The position numbers were made by a program, and so were the translations under genes. Below are positions 5,059-12,569 of a DNA stretch of 16,702 nucleotides, piece after piece. Origin of the DNA: Atopobium sp. UBA2090 (lineage in GTDB: Bacteria; Actinomycetota; Coriobacteriia; Coriobacteriales; Atopobiaceae); contig DCZG01000109.1 in assembly GCA_002331575.1 (NCBI GenBank), positions 2,660 to 19,361 of the forward strand, given 5' to 3'. Below the pieces are notes generated by a model. The model worked only from the letters and a program-made list of their open reading frames with translations, had not been told where the DNA came from and ran no database searches. Within the stretch, counting starts at the first letter, position 1; each line of letters opens with the position of its first letter.

Positions 5059-6450
5059 TCAAGCCGCCGTCAAATAGCCCGGCGTTCCGGCAGAGTCGAT
5101 CCGGAAGTACGTGTAGCTTGTGTTCGAGCTCGACCACACGGTCCCATTGCCGCCCACAAGCGAAGTGGAGCAGCTGTAGAAGCACTGCGATCCGCTGATA
5201 CCGCTCGAAGGTAGCGTCCACGTCGAGTCCGCATAGATCGTGGTAAGCGAGGAGCAGCTGGAGAACGCGTAGTACAGGTCAGTCAGCGTCGACGGGTCGA
5301 ACCCCCGGAAGTCCAGCGTGGTCACGGCGCACGAGGCGAACATGAACCGCATCGAGCGCACGCCCGAGAGGTTGCCAAGTCCAGATATGCTCGCAAGGTT
5401 CGTGCAGGAATAGAACAGGTATTGGAAGTTCAGGTACGAGAAGCCCGCCATGTCCGAAGCGAACGTCGCGCTCGTGAGGTGCTGCCGGTGAGTCGGCCCG
5501 GTGACGCCGTCCCAGGGCGTGAAGCCGAGCCCCACGTACTTCGCCTCGGCGCAGATCCGCCCAGATGCGACCAGCGTGCGATTGCCGTCGGGAGTGGCCG
5601 ATGCCGTGAGCACGCCCTCTCCGTCTGCGTAAAAGTGGGCGTAGAACCAATGACGCCCATCATTGTTCGGATCCGTCAGCACGCCGCCAGCGCCGAGTTT
5701 GCACACGCTCGCGCCGCTCGTGCTCGAAGGCACGAAACCATCCGTCCCGCCGACCAGGCGGTTACACCCGTTGAACATGAGCGATCCGGACAACCCCGTG
5801 TTGCTGAAGCTTGTGGCGTAGATCGTCTCAAGCGCTGGACAGCTCGTGAACATCTGGTTGGCGCTCGTAATGCCACTCAAGTTCTCGAACCCAGAGACCT
5901 CGGTCATGTTCTGGAAGGAGTTGCACAGGTAGCTCGCATTGGTCATGCCCACCTGCGTCCATGACGAGTGGATCACGACCTTCCTCACCTGCAGCTTTAT
6001 GGAGTCGTAAGGTCGCGCCGATGCCGATGAGTATCCCGCAGGATCGATCTCCCATGCGTCCACCGGAGTGCCGCCGGAGTAGCAGTGGCGCCCGTCCACG
6101 AAGTTGAACTCCAAGGTGCCGAGCGAGGTGAGTACCGCCCTCGGCTTGAGCCCAACGTCCCACGAAAGCGCCAGGATGGCGGCGGCCATGTCACCGGGCT
6201 GGTACTGCGTCTGCGACCCGTTCTGCCCGCGTATCGCGTCCGCGATGTCCGAGAACACAGACTCGCTCAATATGCCCGATTCCAGCGCCTTGTACGACTG
6301 CGCCTGGTAGTTTCCCGCGTTGGTGCCATCGAGAGCGGTCACCGCAGCCGCCATTTGCCCCGGCTTGTAGGTGGTCGCCACGCCCGCCTGGTAGCGGATG
6401 GCGTTGGCTATGTCCGTGAGTATGCGCGTCGAGATTGTTCCCACTGTCAT
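5059..6450 (-). CDS. phage tail receptor-binding/host-specificity protein with BspA-like (DUF285) repeats
   Basis: A 463-aa protein probably exposed at the tail tip. The N-terminus has two copies of a phage tail motif, at about residues 6-40 and 63-95 (ILTDIANAIRYQAG...TYKPGQMAAAV and VFSDIADAIRGQNG...QYQPGDMAAAI). From about 155 onward come two blocks of BspA/DUF285-type leucine-rich repeats: MFTSCPALETIYATSF, MFNGCN-RLVGG, YLFYSCTNLASISGL, AFSSCSSLTTIYADST. It ends with the usual YTYFRIDSAGTPGYLT. BspA-like repeats are also common in surface adhesins of gut bacteria. Its ATG overlaps the stop of the upstream fibre gene (TGATG), with GAGGAGAG upstream. It is the last gene of the structural operon. 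Confidence 0.82.
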   Translation of the reverse strand: MTVGTISTRILTDIANAIRYQAGVATTYKPGQMAAAVTALDGTNAGNYQAQSYKALESGILSESVFSDIADAIRGQNGSQTQYQPGDMAAAILALSWDVGLKPRAVLTSLGTLEFNFVDGRHCYSGGTPVDAWEIDPAGYSSASARPYDSIKLQVRKVVIHSSWTQVGMTNASYLCNSFQNMTEVSGFENLSGITSANQMFTSCPALETIYATSFSNTGLSGSLMFNGCNRLVGGTDGFVPSSTSGASVCKLGAGGVLTDPNNDGRHWFYAHFYADGEGVLTASATPDGNRTLVASGRICAEAKYVGLGFTPWDGVTGPTHRQHLTSATFASDMAGFSYLNFQYLFYSCTNLASISGLGNLSGVRSMRFMFASCAVTTLDFRGFDPSTLTDLYYAFSSCSSLTTIYADSTWTLPSSGISGSQCFYSCSTSLVGGNGTVWSSSNTSYTYFRIDSAGTPGYLTAA

Positions 6451-8333
6451 CAGAAGCTCTCCTCAGATAGGTCGTCAAGGGCGGAGGTGTCTACACTCAG
6501 CACACCGTTGCTCACGGTCAGCCCCGTTCCCAGGGCGGTGATCGTGGCGTTGCCGATGACGTACCCGCCGTCGGGGTCGATGCTCCCGGCCAGCCATTCG
6601 TTGCCGGACCAGTCGAGCGTCCGCGCGTTGCTCCTGGCCGAAGCGCCGGTGCCGTTCCCGATGATCTCGGCGTAGGTTCCCAATGAGTCCGGGACGTTGT
6701 ACCTGCCGCTCGCATGCTGGCTCTCGCTCGCGGCGGTCGTGTAGCAGCCCTCCGCATGCGAGTGATCTCCCGACGCCAGGCAAGACACGCCCTCCGCATG
6801 CGCCTCGCGGCCGCTCGCCGAGGTCGAGTTCCCCTCCGCGTGCGCGGCGATGCCGCCCGCCCTGGTCGCCTGCCCCTCAGAGTGAGAGTAGTTCCCGGTG
6901 GCCCCGCCGGAAGAAGAGTTGTTGTACCCCTCGGCATGGGACGCGACCCCGGTCGCCCGCGTCCCCGAGCCTTCGGCATGTGCGTAATTGCCGGTGGCGC
7001 CGTTGGCCGCGGTGCTTGTGTAGCCCTCGCTCACGGAATAGTTGCCGGGCGTGCCCGTAAAGCCTTCGCGGATGCTCAATGCGCCGCTCGTGATGTCGGA
7101 CGCGGCATGGGTGTGCTGGGTGGTGGCGGGCGCATAGAGCTTGGTCTCGCTGCCATTGACGGTGACGCTCCCGATCTCTGTGCCGGACGAGAGCGTCTGC
7201 GAAACGGTCACGATGCTGCCGTCGGCCCCAGCAGGCCCCTGTGGCCCGGTTGCTCCTGTGGCACCCGTCGGTCCCTGCGGCCCAATCAGGTCGGCGGAAC
7301 TCGTTCCAGACGCGCTGGTCACAGACAAGACCGTTCCGTTCCATGAATGCGTGCAGCTCACGCCGTCATCGCCATCGGTGCCAGCAGCACCCGTATCACC
7401 CTTTGGCCCAGTCTCTCCTTGGATGCCCTGCGGTCCCTGTGCGCCGGTCTCCCCGGTATCGCCTTTGTCACCCTTCGGGCCCTGCGGACCGGTCGCACCA
7501 GTAGCGCCCGTGTCGCCCTTCGGGCCTTGTGCTCCTGTGGCACCCGTGTCACCCTTCTCGCCCTGTGGCCCAGTCTCTCCTTGAATCCCTTGTGGGCCTC
7601 GATCCCCGGTGTCGCCCTTGTCACCCTTCGGCCCCTGCGGCCCGGTGGCGCCGGTGTCGCCTTTCGCGCCCTTAGCCACGTCGGCGGTTGTGGTGCCGTT
7701 CTTGTCCGTAATGGTTATCGTCGCACCCTCGGCTGTCTGCGTCACGGTGGCAACCGGCGAGAACCCGTCAGCGCCATCGTAGTCTCCGCGCTGGGCAGCC
7801 GCCTGTATCGCGGCAGCGACCGCTGTTGCCGAGTCGGCGGCATCCTCCGCAGCTTCCGCAGCCTCGTTGGCCGCGTCAGCAGCGTCTATGGAGATCTCCG
7901 CCGCGTGCTCGTAGGCGTTGATGGCACCCACGAACAGCGTGAAGCCGTCCTCGTGCTCCTCGCCGCCGATGAGCACCGGCTCCACGCGAATGGTGAAAGC
8001 ACGCGTCGATATCGTCTTGTCGTCGTAGCTGACCATGCACTGCGCCACGACCGTGCCCTCTTCCTCGCACATGGCTGCGGGATAGAAGACGGAGTACTGC
8101 CCGAGCGCCGCATTTATCGCGGTCATGGGCTCGCACCCGCGCTCGCCGGTCATCTTGTGCCGCCATAAGAAGTAGACGTTGGCGCCGGTGAGGTTGGCAG
8201 CCGTGCCGCCCTGCCTCACGTGCAGCTCCAGGCCGCGACCCTCTGCGTCTGCGGGCGATGCGACCAGGAAGTCGCCTAGCCGCTCATCAGCCGAGTCCCA
8301 TATCAGCGTGTGGATGCCGTAACCGTCCAGCAT
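6450..8333 (-). CDS. phage baseplate/fibre protein: BppU-like N-domain, collagen-like stalk, YadA-head repeats
   Basis: A 627-aa structural protein probably forming a trimeric fibre. Residues 1-145 resemble the N-terminal domain of baseplate upper proteins (BppU). An Ala/Glu-rich helix follows at 144-182, then the phage spacer DGFSPVATVTQTAEGATITI at about 189-208. Collagen-like G-X-Y triplets run from about 222 to 324 and again from 350 to 372, separated by a 25-residue non-collagen domain. Residues about 433-543 carry HAEG repeats like the head of trimeric autotransporters (SHAEG, AHAEG, SHSEG). A small C-terminal domain follows. ATG 8333 is chosen because AAAGG lies 8 nt upstream; a TTG further up is less likely. 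Trimerisation is inferred from collagen and YadA folds. Confidence 0.88.
   Translation of the reverse strand: MLDGYGIHTLIWDSADERLGDFLVASPADAEGRGLELHVRQGGTAANLTGANVYFLWRHKMTGERGCEPMTAINAALGQYSVFYPAAMCEEEGTVVAQCMVSYDDKTISTRAFTIRVEPVLIGGEEHEDGFTLFVGAINAYEHAAEISIDAADAANEAAEAAEDAADSATAVAAAIQAAAQRGDYDGADGFSPVATVTQTAEGATITITDKNGTTTADVAKGAKGDTGATGPQGPKGDKGDTGDRGPQGIQGETGPQGEKGDTGATGAQGPKGDTGATGATGPQGPKGDKGDTGETGAQGPQGIQGETGPKGDTGAAGTDGDDGVSCTHSWNGTVLSVTSASGTSSADLIGPQGPTGATGATGPQGPAGADGSIVTVSQTLSSGTEIGSVTVNGSETKLYAPATTQHTHAASDITSGALSIREGFTGTPGNYSVSEGYTSTAANGATGNYAHAEGSGTRATGVASHAEGYNNSSSGGATGNYSHSEGQATRAGGIAAHAEGNSTSASGREAHAEGVSCLASGDHSHAEGCYTTAASESQHASGRYNVPDSLGTYAEIIGNGTGASARSNARTLDWSGNEWLAGSIDPDGGYVIGNATITALGTGLTVSNGVLSVDTSALDDLSEESF
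6705..7037 (-). repeat. YadA/Hep_Hag head-type repeats in the fibre
   Basis: About eight degenerate units of 12-16 residues contain S/A-H-x-E-G at regular spacing (AHAEG, SHAEG, SHSEG, AHAEG, AHAEG, SHAEG). This is the left-handed beta-roll repeat of trimeric autotransporter heads. Spacers vary, for example NSSSGGATGNYSHSEG, which includes GATGN twice in the block. Confidence 0.8.
7218..7670 (-). repeat. collagen-like G-X-Y region in the fibre (two blocks)
   Basis: The main block (7362-7670) consists of consecutive Gly-X-Y triplets such as KGDTGATGPQGPKGDKG and GPQGIQGETGP. A second shorter block (7218-7286) reads GPQGPTGATGATGPQGPAGA. The DNA is correspondingly repetitive, so this stretch could expand or contract by slippage or recombination. 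Between the blocks lies a 25-residue segment with HSWNGTVLSVTSASGTSSAD, a small spacer domain common in phage collagen fibres. Confidence 0.92.
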
Positions 8334-8389
8334 GAATGAGCCTTTCGTTCGAGTGAATGACAAGGCAGATGCTAGAGGCGCGTCACAAC

Positions 8390-9610
8390 TCAGAAGTCCA
8401 GCTCCGCGAGCTCGTCCAGGTCGTCGATGGCGGTGGTCACTGTGCTCTCCACCACGGTAACCGACGCTGCCGTGCTCAGGTTTCCGTCGATGCCCACGAC
8501 GTCGTCCTGCAGCGTGGCCACGTCGGCCGCCAGCGCGCTCACCTGCGCGTAGTCCACGGGCTCAACGGTGCCGATGGTCACGCGTGCCACCACGCCCTCG
8601 CCGAAGGTGCGCACGCGCTTAACGATACGGGCGGTCAGCCGCCACTCGGGATTCCTGCTCGTGTCGATAACCGCCACCGTGTCTCCCAGGTCGGCGTCGT
8701 TGCCATCGAGAGCGGCTACGTCCACCTCGTAGCTCACCTTGGGCTGCACCGCCTCAGCAAGCGCTCTCCTCGTGAGGACCAGCAGGTGCGCCGGGTCCGT
8801 CTCCTGCGAGAAGGTCACCTGGCCAAACGAGTGAACCTTTGCCGTGCGGTCGGCGTTCCAGCGCCCCCAAACGAGCTTCGCGTTCTCGTCGGCCACGTAG
8901 TTCAGCCCGCCGTTAATCTCCCCGAATGTCAGCTTGCGCCGGTAGCCCGCCTTGTAGTTGCCCTCCTCGTCGGTGAAGGGCAATCCCGCGCCGAAGCCAT
9001 ACAGGGCGGTATAGACGTCCTGCTCAAGCACGGTGCGCGAACATCCAGCCATGTTTTTGCCGTAGGTAAAGCGCAGGCCGTTCCATGCACCGCGTTGGGC
9101 GTCAAGGCGGATCGATCTCGTGGCCACGCGCCCATTGGAAACCGCAATGATCGGCGTCACCTCGCCGCCCCACACTTCGGCAATGCGTCGCAGCGCCCAG
9201 AGCGCGTTCTGGTGGTAGATGAGGGCGCCAGCCGTGCCCAGGTTGGCGCAATAGCTTATCGCCCAGCGAGTCGGCGCCAGCACGGCGGTCAATGCCTGCA
9301 AGGCCGTGCGGCTCACGAGCTGAGCCTCCTCGATGAAGTCGTCCAGCAGCTCGCAGAGCGAGGACTCAGCGTACACGGAACACAAGCCGGCCAAAGGCTC
9401 ATCGGTCCGGACAACGACATGCTCTCTCCAAGTCGAGCCGTCCAGCCACAGAAGCCGGTCGCCCTTGGTGGGCACCTCGTAGGAAGAGAACTCGATCGTG
9501 TCTTCTCCGTTCAGCTCCTCGGTGTGCACCAGCTCGCCCACGACGCGCAACAGGCCGATCCGCTCGTCCCAACGGTCGAACCAGTAGAGCGTCGGCACCG
9601 ACCCCGCCAT
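8390..9610 (-). CDS. phage tail tip protein, Tal/baseplate hub N-terminal type (no enzyme domain)
   Basis: A 406-aa protein that resembles the N-terminal hub domain of siphophage tail-associated (Tal / prophage endopeptidase tail) proteins: strand-rich, starting LYWFDRWDERIGLLRVVGEL, with ELLDDFIEEAQLVSRTALQA, YHQNALWALRRIAEVWGGEV and RSIRLDAQRGAWNGLRFTYG. It ends with a short coiled tail (VATLQDDVVGIDGNLSTAAS) and EL-rich residues. Many Tal proteins carry a peptidoglycan hydrolase after this part; none is visible here. The ATG at 9610 overlaps the Dit stop (TGATG) with GAGAGG upstream. Its position straight after Dit matches the normal siphophage order. Confidence 0.82.
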   Translation of the reverse strand: MAGSVPTLYWFDRWDERIGLLRVVGELVHTEELNGEDTIEFSSYEVPTKGDRLLWLDGSTWREHVVVRTDEPLAGLCSVYAESSLCELLDDFIEEAQLVSRTALQALTAVLAPTRWAISYCANLGTAGALIYHQNALWALRRIAEVWGGEVTPIIAVSNGRVATRSIRLDAQRGAWNGLRFTYGKNMAGCSRTVLEQDVYTALYGFGAGLPFTDEEGNYKAGYRRKLTFGEINGGLNYVADENAKLVWGRWNADRTAKVHSFGQVTFSQETDPAHLLVLTRRALAEAVQPKVSYEVDVAALDGNDADLGDTVAVIDTSRNPEWRLTARIVKRVRTFGEGVVARVTIGTVEPVDYAQVSALAADVATLQDDVVGIDGNLSTAASVTVVESTVTTAIDDLDELAELDF

Positions 9611-10329
9611 CACGCCCACCTCTCGGAGAAGCGCGTCTCCACGTAGGTGCAGCCCACGGTCGAGACGATGCAGTCGCCAGGCTCCAGCGCGAAGAAGTCA
9701 CTGGCAAGCGCCACGCAGTCACGGGAATCGGCGTCGTTTATGAGGACCGTCTCGCCCTGGCAGTCGATGACCACGGCCTCGCCGCCGGAGAAGTCGTAAT
9801 CCACGCGGATGCCCTTGCCGGCAGACGGCAGCGACACCTGCAGGTAGGACCCCGCAGCCGCGACCACGCGGAACTCCGGCAGCGTCGGCCAGTCGCCGCC
9901 GACATCGAACCTTGCCGTGCGCTCAACGCGCTCGGCGCCCCATCCAATGGGATCGAATAGAGTGAAGGTCAGCTCGCACTCGCCGGCCTCAAAGAGGTTG
10001 GACCAGTCGGAGGCGCCGACGAGAAGCACGTCCCGGTACTCGATCTCCGGGTCGTCGGGCAGCACCAGGCTCCCGCCGCCAGGCCACATGAGCCACCGTC
10101 GCAGCTTGGCCCGCATCTGCGCCATGCCGGTGAAGCCGGGGTTGTGGCCCATGTCCATGAACAGCCGCACCCGCACGTCGACGGGCGGGATGTAGCCGGA
10201 GACCAGCAAAGCCCCCGCGCGGCCTGGCACGGCCATGGCCTCGGCGACGATCGGGTTGGCGGAGCGCTCGATCACCTCGGCGCTGCATATCTCGGAGAAG
10301 TCGTTCCCCGCATAGACGATGGACCTCAT
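9610..10329 (-). CDS. distal tail protein (Dit)
   Basis: A 239-aa protein matching the siphovirus distal tail (Dit, Sipho_tail) family, which forms the hexameric hub joining the tail tube to the baseplate. Typical features are the N-terminal Y-AG-N-F-S motif (VYAGNDFSEIC), the VPGRAGALLVSGYIPPVDVR core, the L-R-L segment with WLMWPGGGSLVLPDDPEIEY, ECELTFTLFDPIGWG, and a C-terminal galectin-like beta domain. The start overlaps the 49-aa gene's stop (ATGA). Dit usually follows the tape measure gene; here it follows a 49-aa gene instead. Confidence 0.9.
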   Translation of the reverse strand: MRSIVYAGNDFSEICSAEVIERSANPIVAEAMAVPGRAGALLVSGYIPPVDVRVRLFMDMGHNPGFTGMAQMRAKLRRWLMWPGGGSLVLPDDPEIEYRDVLLVGASDWSNLFEAGECELTFTLFDPIGWGAERVERTARFDVGGDWPTLPEFRVVAAAGSYLQVSLPSAGKGIRVDYDFSGGEAVVIDCQGETVLINDADSRDCVALASDFFALEPGDCIVSTVGCTYVETRFSERWA

Positions 10330-10475
10330 GCGTTACCACGCGCCCTTCCGTATGCCGATGCTCGCCGCTTCGACTCGCGTGCGGCCTTGTCGTCCTTCCC
10401 GAAGGGCTTTGCCCTTTTGATGAAGGGTTCGGGCTGGTGTCCTGCCGCGTTGACGCGTCTCGTCTTGTCGCTCAT
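10326..10475 (-). CDS. 49-aa very basic protein between tail-completion gene and Dit
   Basis: Minus-strand translation from the ATG at 10475 gives a 49-aa Lys/Arg-rich protein (MSDKTRRVNAAGHQPEPFIK at the start, SKRRASAYGRARGNA at the end). No membrane segment is present. GAGGAG lies 5-6 nt upstream. The start overlaps the upstream stop (ATGA), and its TGA overlaps the Dit start (ATGA), so it is stitched into the operon at both ends. It occupies the place where a siphophage would have major tail protein, chaperones and tape measure. It may be a real small DNA- or RNA-binding protein, or the in-frame scar of a large deletion joining the first codons of one tail gene to the last codons of another. 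Confidence 0.7.
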   Translation of the reverse strand: MSDKTRRVNAAGHQPEPFIKRAKPFGKDDKAARESKRRASAYGRARGNA

Positions 10476-10858
10476 AGGCTCCTCACCACCGTAAGCACGA
10501 CGTCGAAGGCCCAGACGAACCGCCCGGACCCGTCACGCTCCTTGAATGCCGGGGCCGTCGTGTCTAGCCCCGCGATGCGCCAGCTTCCGTTCTCCGCGTG
10601 GCGCTCCCAGCCGTACCGGCGAAGCCATCGCTCGCAGGCGTTCGCGTCGGTTTCGGCCGTTGCATCGACCTCGCGCACCACGAGTACGACCACCGTCACG
10701 GTGCCGCGCTCCTCGTCCTCCATGCGGCTTGTGCGCTCGAATCCGCCCTGCCTAAGCACGATGGGTTCGGACTCCACCGCCGCAGACGGAACGCTTGCGA
10801 AGTAGCTTGCGAAGTCGCCGTCTAGCAGGGCGTTTGCTATCAAGAATGCAAGCTGCAC
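10472..10858 (-). CDS. phage tail completion/terminator-like minor structural protein
   Basis: A 128-aa protein in the position of the gp17-like tail completion/terminator of SPP1-type phages. It has an N-terminal hydrophobic helix (LAFLIANALL), a central VTVVVLVVREVD strand, a W-rich middle (WLRRYGWERHAENGSWRIAG) and a C-terminal strand (RFVWAFDVVLTVV). It resembles the minor-capsid/tail-terminator families of Gram-positive phages, but I assign it mainly by position. It uses a GTG start with AGGTGAG about 8 nt upstream and follows the previous gene by 6 nt. Confidence 0.65.
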   Translation of the reverse strand: MQLAFLIANALLDGDFASYFASVPSAAVESEPIVLRQGGFERTSRMEDEERGTVTVVVLVVREVDATAETDANACERWLRRYGWERHAENGSWRIAGLDTTAPAFKERDGSGRFVWAFDVVLTVVRSL

Positions 10859-10864
10859 GCCAGC

Positions 10865-11191
10865 TCACCTCACCTTGATTTCCCAGTGGTGCACGCGGCC
10901 GAATAGGTCCTCGCACCGGTGCACCTCAACCACGTACATGGACTGGCCCCTCACGGCCACGCGGGAGCCAGCCTGGACCTCGAAGGCACCGATGGAGTTC
11001 ACAGCATCCACGAAGACGGTGCCGCCGCCCGCATCGGCACTGCGATGCTCGTCATCCGAGACCCTCTGCGTCCTCTCGAAGCGCACGTTGCAGATAAGCT
11101 CGGGCTCGTCGTAGGTCCCGTCGGGAAGCGGAGCCCGCACGGTCATGGTGTCGGGCAGCGCGGAGCGCGGAATCGGGCGGATGCTCCTCAT
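10865..11191 (-). CDS. phage head-closure / minor capsid protein (Minor_capsid_1-like)
   Basis: A 108-aa protein matching the layout of the Minor_capsid_1 family: an N-terminal segment RSALPDTMTVRAPLPDGTYD, the central VRFERTQR strand, GGTVFVDAVNSIGAFEVQAG, then RVAVRGQSMYVVEVHRC and the diagnostic ending HHWEIKVR. These proteins act as stoppers or connectors between capsid and tail. The ATG at 11191 overlaps the upstream stop (TGATG). A longer frame to 11425 overlaps the neighbour and is rejected. Confidence 0.78.
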   Translation of the reverse strand: MRSIRPIPRSALPDTMTVRAPLPDGTYDEPELICNVRFERTQRVSDDEHRSADAGGGTVFVDAVNSIGAFEVQAGSRVAVRGQSMYVVEVHRCEDLFGRVHHWEIKVR

Positions 11192-11529
11192 CAGCGCACC
11201 CCCGTGAATGCCATGCCGCTCATGCCCAGCTCGCGCAGGGCCGCCTCGGTCGCCAGCTCCTCGCCGGTCGTCTGCTGCGACGCGTAGTTCTTCACGGAGA
11301 ACTCGCCGATGGAGTAGCCGCCCACCTCGCCCGCGCCGTACTCGGCGAAGGCGTCCACCGCCGCGCACACGGCGCGCTTGAACAGGTTGCAGGTGGTCTT
11401 GGCACCCTTCACCTGGCACAGCCACTTCACATGGCTATCGGCAATCGGCAGGGATGTCGAGAAGGCGGCCTCGGAAAGACCGCCCCCATAGGTGTCCGTG
11501 TAGAACTGGTATGTGACCGTGGAGGCCAT
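11191..11529 (-). CDS. phage head-tail connector / head completion protein
   Basis: A 112-aa protein directly after the major capsid gene, the usual place for an adaptor of the head-tail connector. It begins with TVTYQFYTDTYGGGLSEAAF and has a central helix AVCAAVDAFAEYGAGE, similar to the connector proteins found beside Minor_capsid_1 in Gram-positive phages. Its ATG overlaps the capsid stop (TAATG). There is no strong Shine-Dalgarno, so translation is probably coupled to capsid translation. Function is inferred from position and general similarity. Confidence 0.72.
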   Translation of the reverse strand: MASTVTYQFYTDTYGGGLSEAAFSTSLPIADSHVKWLCQVKGAKTTCNLFKRAVCAAVDAFAEYGAGEVGGYSIGEFSVKNYASQQTTGEELATEAALRELGMSGMAFTGVR

Positions 11530-12566
11530 TACGACGTGCTCGCAGACACGTACACGCCGTCGAGCTTGTTGTCGAAGAGCTCCACGATACCGTACTTGCG
11601 GTACTTCATCATGAAGCTGTCCAGAGCCTCCAGCTCGTCGGGCGAGAAGACCCTCGATGCCACGTGCTTGTCGAACTTGATGACGGCCGACTTCTCCACG
11701 ACCATGAAGTTGATGTCCAGGCCGGGCGTGGTCGTCATCTCGTAGTACGTGCCCAGGTTGGCCTTCACCGGGCTCGCTACCTCGGTGTACACGTAGGGGC
11801 TGGCGGAGGTGCCGGAGCCGCTGCGCGTGTAGTAGGTCTTTGAGGAGTCAACCTCGGTGTCCTCGGTCAGCGCGTACACCGCCACGCGCTTCTGGTAGCC
11901 GAACTGGTCGTCGTCGCCCGAGAGCAGGTCGATTGCCGTGTAGAAGCGCACCTGCGGCACCTCCACGATACGGGAGAAGCGCTCCAGCACGCGGTTGCTG
12001 CGGTTGGGGTTGGCGTAGGAGAAGTCGTCCAGGACGCCCTTGAGCGTGGGAGTGATGAACAGGATGCGGCTGCCCGTGGTCACCTGGCTCTCGTCCATGG
12101 CGGAGGTCACGGTGCGCAGGTCCTCCAAGACGTCCTCTGCGTCGGCGGAGGCGTAGCTCTCGGAGACGGTCGTGACGCCCGTGTGGCCCGCGATCTGCGC
12201 GAAGGTGAAGGCGTCGGCCTCGGGGGCAACCTGCGTGCGCATGAGCTCCGCGCCGGCCTCCACGAAGCAGTCGTTCACGCCAGCCTCCTCGACGTCCATG
12301 ACATCGGCGAACAGGCGGATGCCGCGATCATAGTTGAAAGTTTTAGTTTCAAACTCGTAGGTGATCGATCCGGTCTTGTAGCCCACGTTGCGGGTGTAGT
12401 TCCCGAGCCCCGTGACGGAGATCTTCGGGATGAGGATCTCCTTGGCGTTATGCCCTGCCCTGACCATGCGGCGACCGGAGTTGAGAACTCCAGAGACACC
12501 AGCCCTCTGGTAGACCTCGTCGATGACCGATACGTAGTTCTTAGCGAAAGCGATGCTGTTGGCCAT
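11529..12566 (-). CDS. phage major capsid protein with an inserted accessory domain
   Basis: A 345-aa capsid protein that probably adopts the HK97 fold. It starts directly (MANSIAFAKNYVSVIDEVYQ), has a G-rich N-arm region, the RIRLFADVMDVEEAG-type spine segment (here RGIRLFADVMDVEEAG) and a C-terminal FMVVEKSAVIKFDKHVASRV. Residues about 228-280 form an insertion (DTEVDSSKTYYTRSGSGTSA and PYVYTEVASPVK, then GTYYEM) that looks like a small beta-rich domain seen in many gut phage proteins. AAGGAG lies 7 nt before the ATG. The gene follows the scaffold after 3 nt. No maturation protease is seen upstream, so maturation would depend on the scaffold or another element. Confidence 0.9.
   Translation of the reverse strand: MANSIAFAKNYVSVIDEVYQRAGVSGVLNSGRRMVRAGHNAKEILIPKISVTGLGNYTRNVGYKTGSITYEFETKTFNYDRGIRLFADVMDVEEAGVNDCFVEAGAELMRTQVAPEADAFTFAQIAGHTGVTTVSESYASADAEDVLEDLRTVTSAMDESQVTTGSRILFITPTLKGVLDDFSYANPNRSNRVLERFSRIVEVPQVRFYTAIDLLSGDDDQFGYQKRVAVYALTEDTEVDSSKTYYTRSGSGTSASPYVYTEVASPVKANLGTYYEMTTTPGLDINFMVVEKSAVIKFDKHVASRVFSPDELEALDSFMMKYRKYGIVELFDNKLDGVYVSASTS
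11727..11885 (-). other. insertion domain within the major capsid protein
   Basis: Residues about 228-280 interrupt the capsid protein with an independent T/Y/S-rich unit bearing KTYYTRSGSG and SPYVYTEV. Its composition differs from the flanking capsid, and the capsid resumes with GLDINFMVVEKSAV. It could be a surface-exposed decoration that binds host or mucus glycans; that role is inference. Confidence 0.55.
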
Positions 12567-12569
12567 TTG

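Noticed and set aside
5050..5063. Small stem TGAGC/GCTCA between the DUF2000 and receptor-binding genes as terminator
   Set aside because: Only 5 bp with a 3-nt loop and no T-tract on either strand.
6705..7670. Regularly spaced repeats that at first resemble a CRISPR or VNTR array
   Set aside because: They are in-frame codons for collagen Gly-X-Y triplets and HAEG-type repeats; there are no identical palindromic repeats with unique spacers.
5059..8333. Possible diversity-generating retroelement target in the tail genes
   Set aside because: No reverse transcriptase gene and no template repeat are visible, and the C-termini are not of the CLec/DGR type.
8357..9646. 429-aa open frame on the plus strand
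   Set aside because: It lies antisense to the Tal gene in high-GC DNA, has composition typical of shadow frames (R/H/V/A-rich) and no ribosome-binding site; the minus-strand gene has family features and coupled starts.
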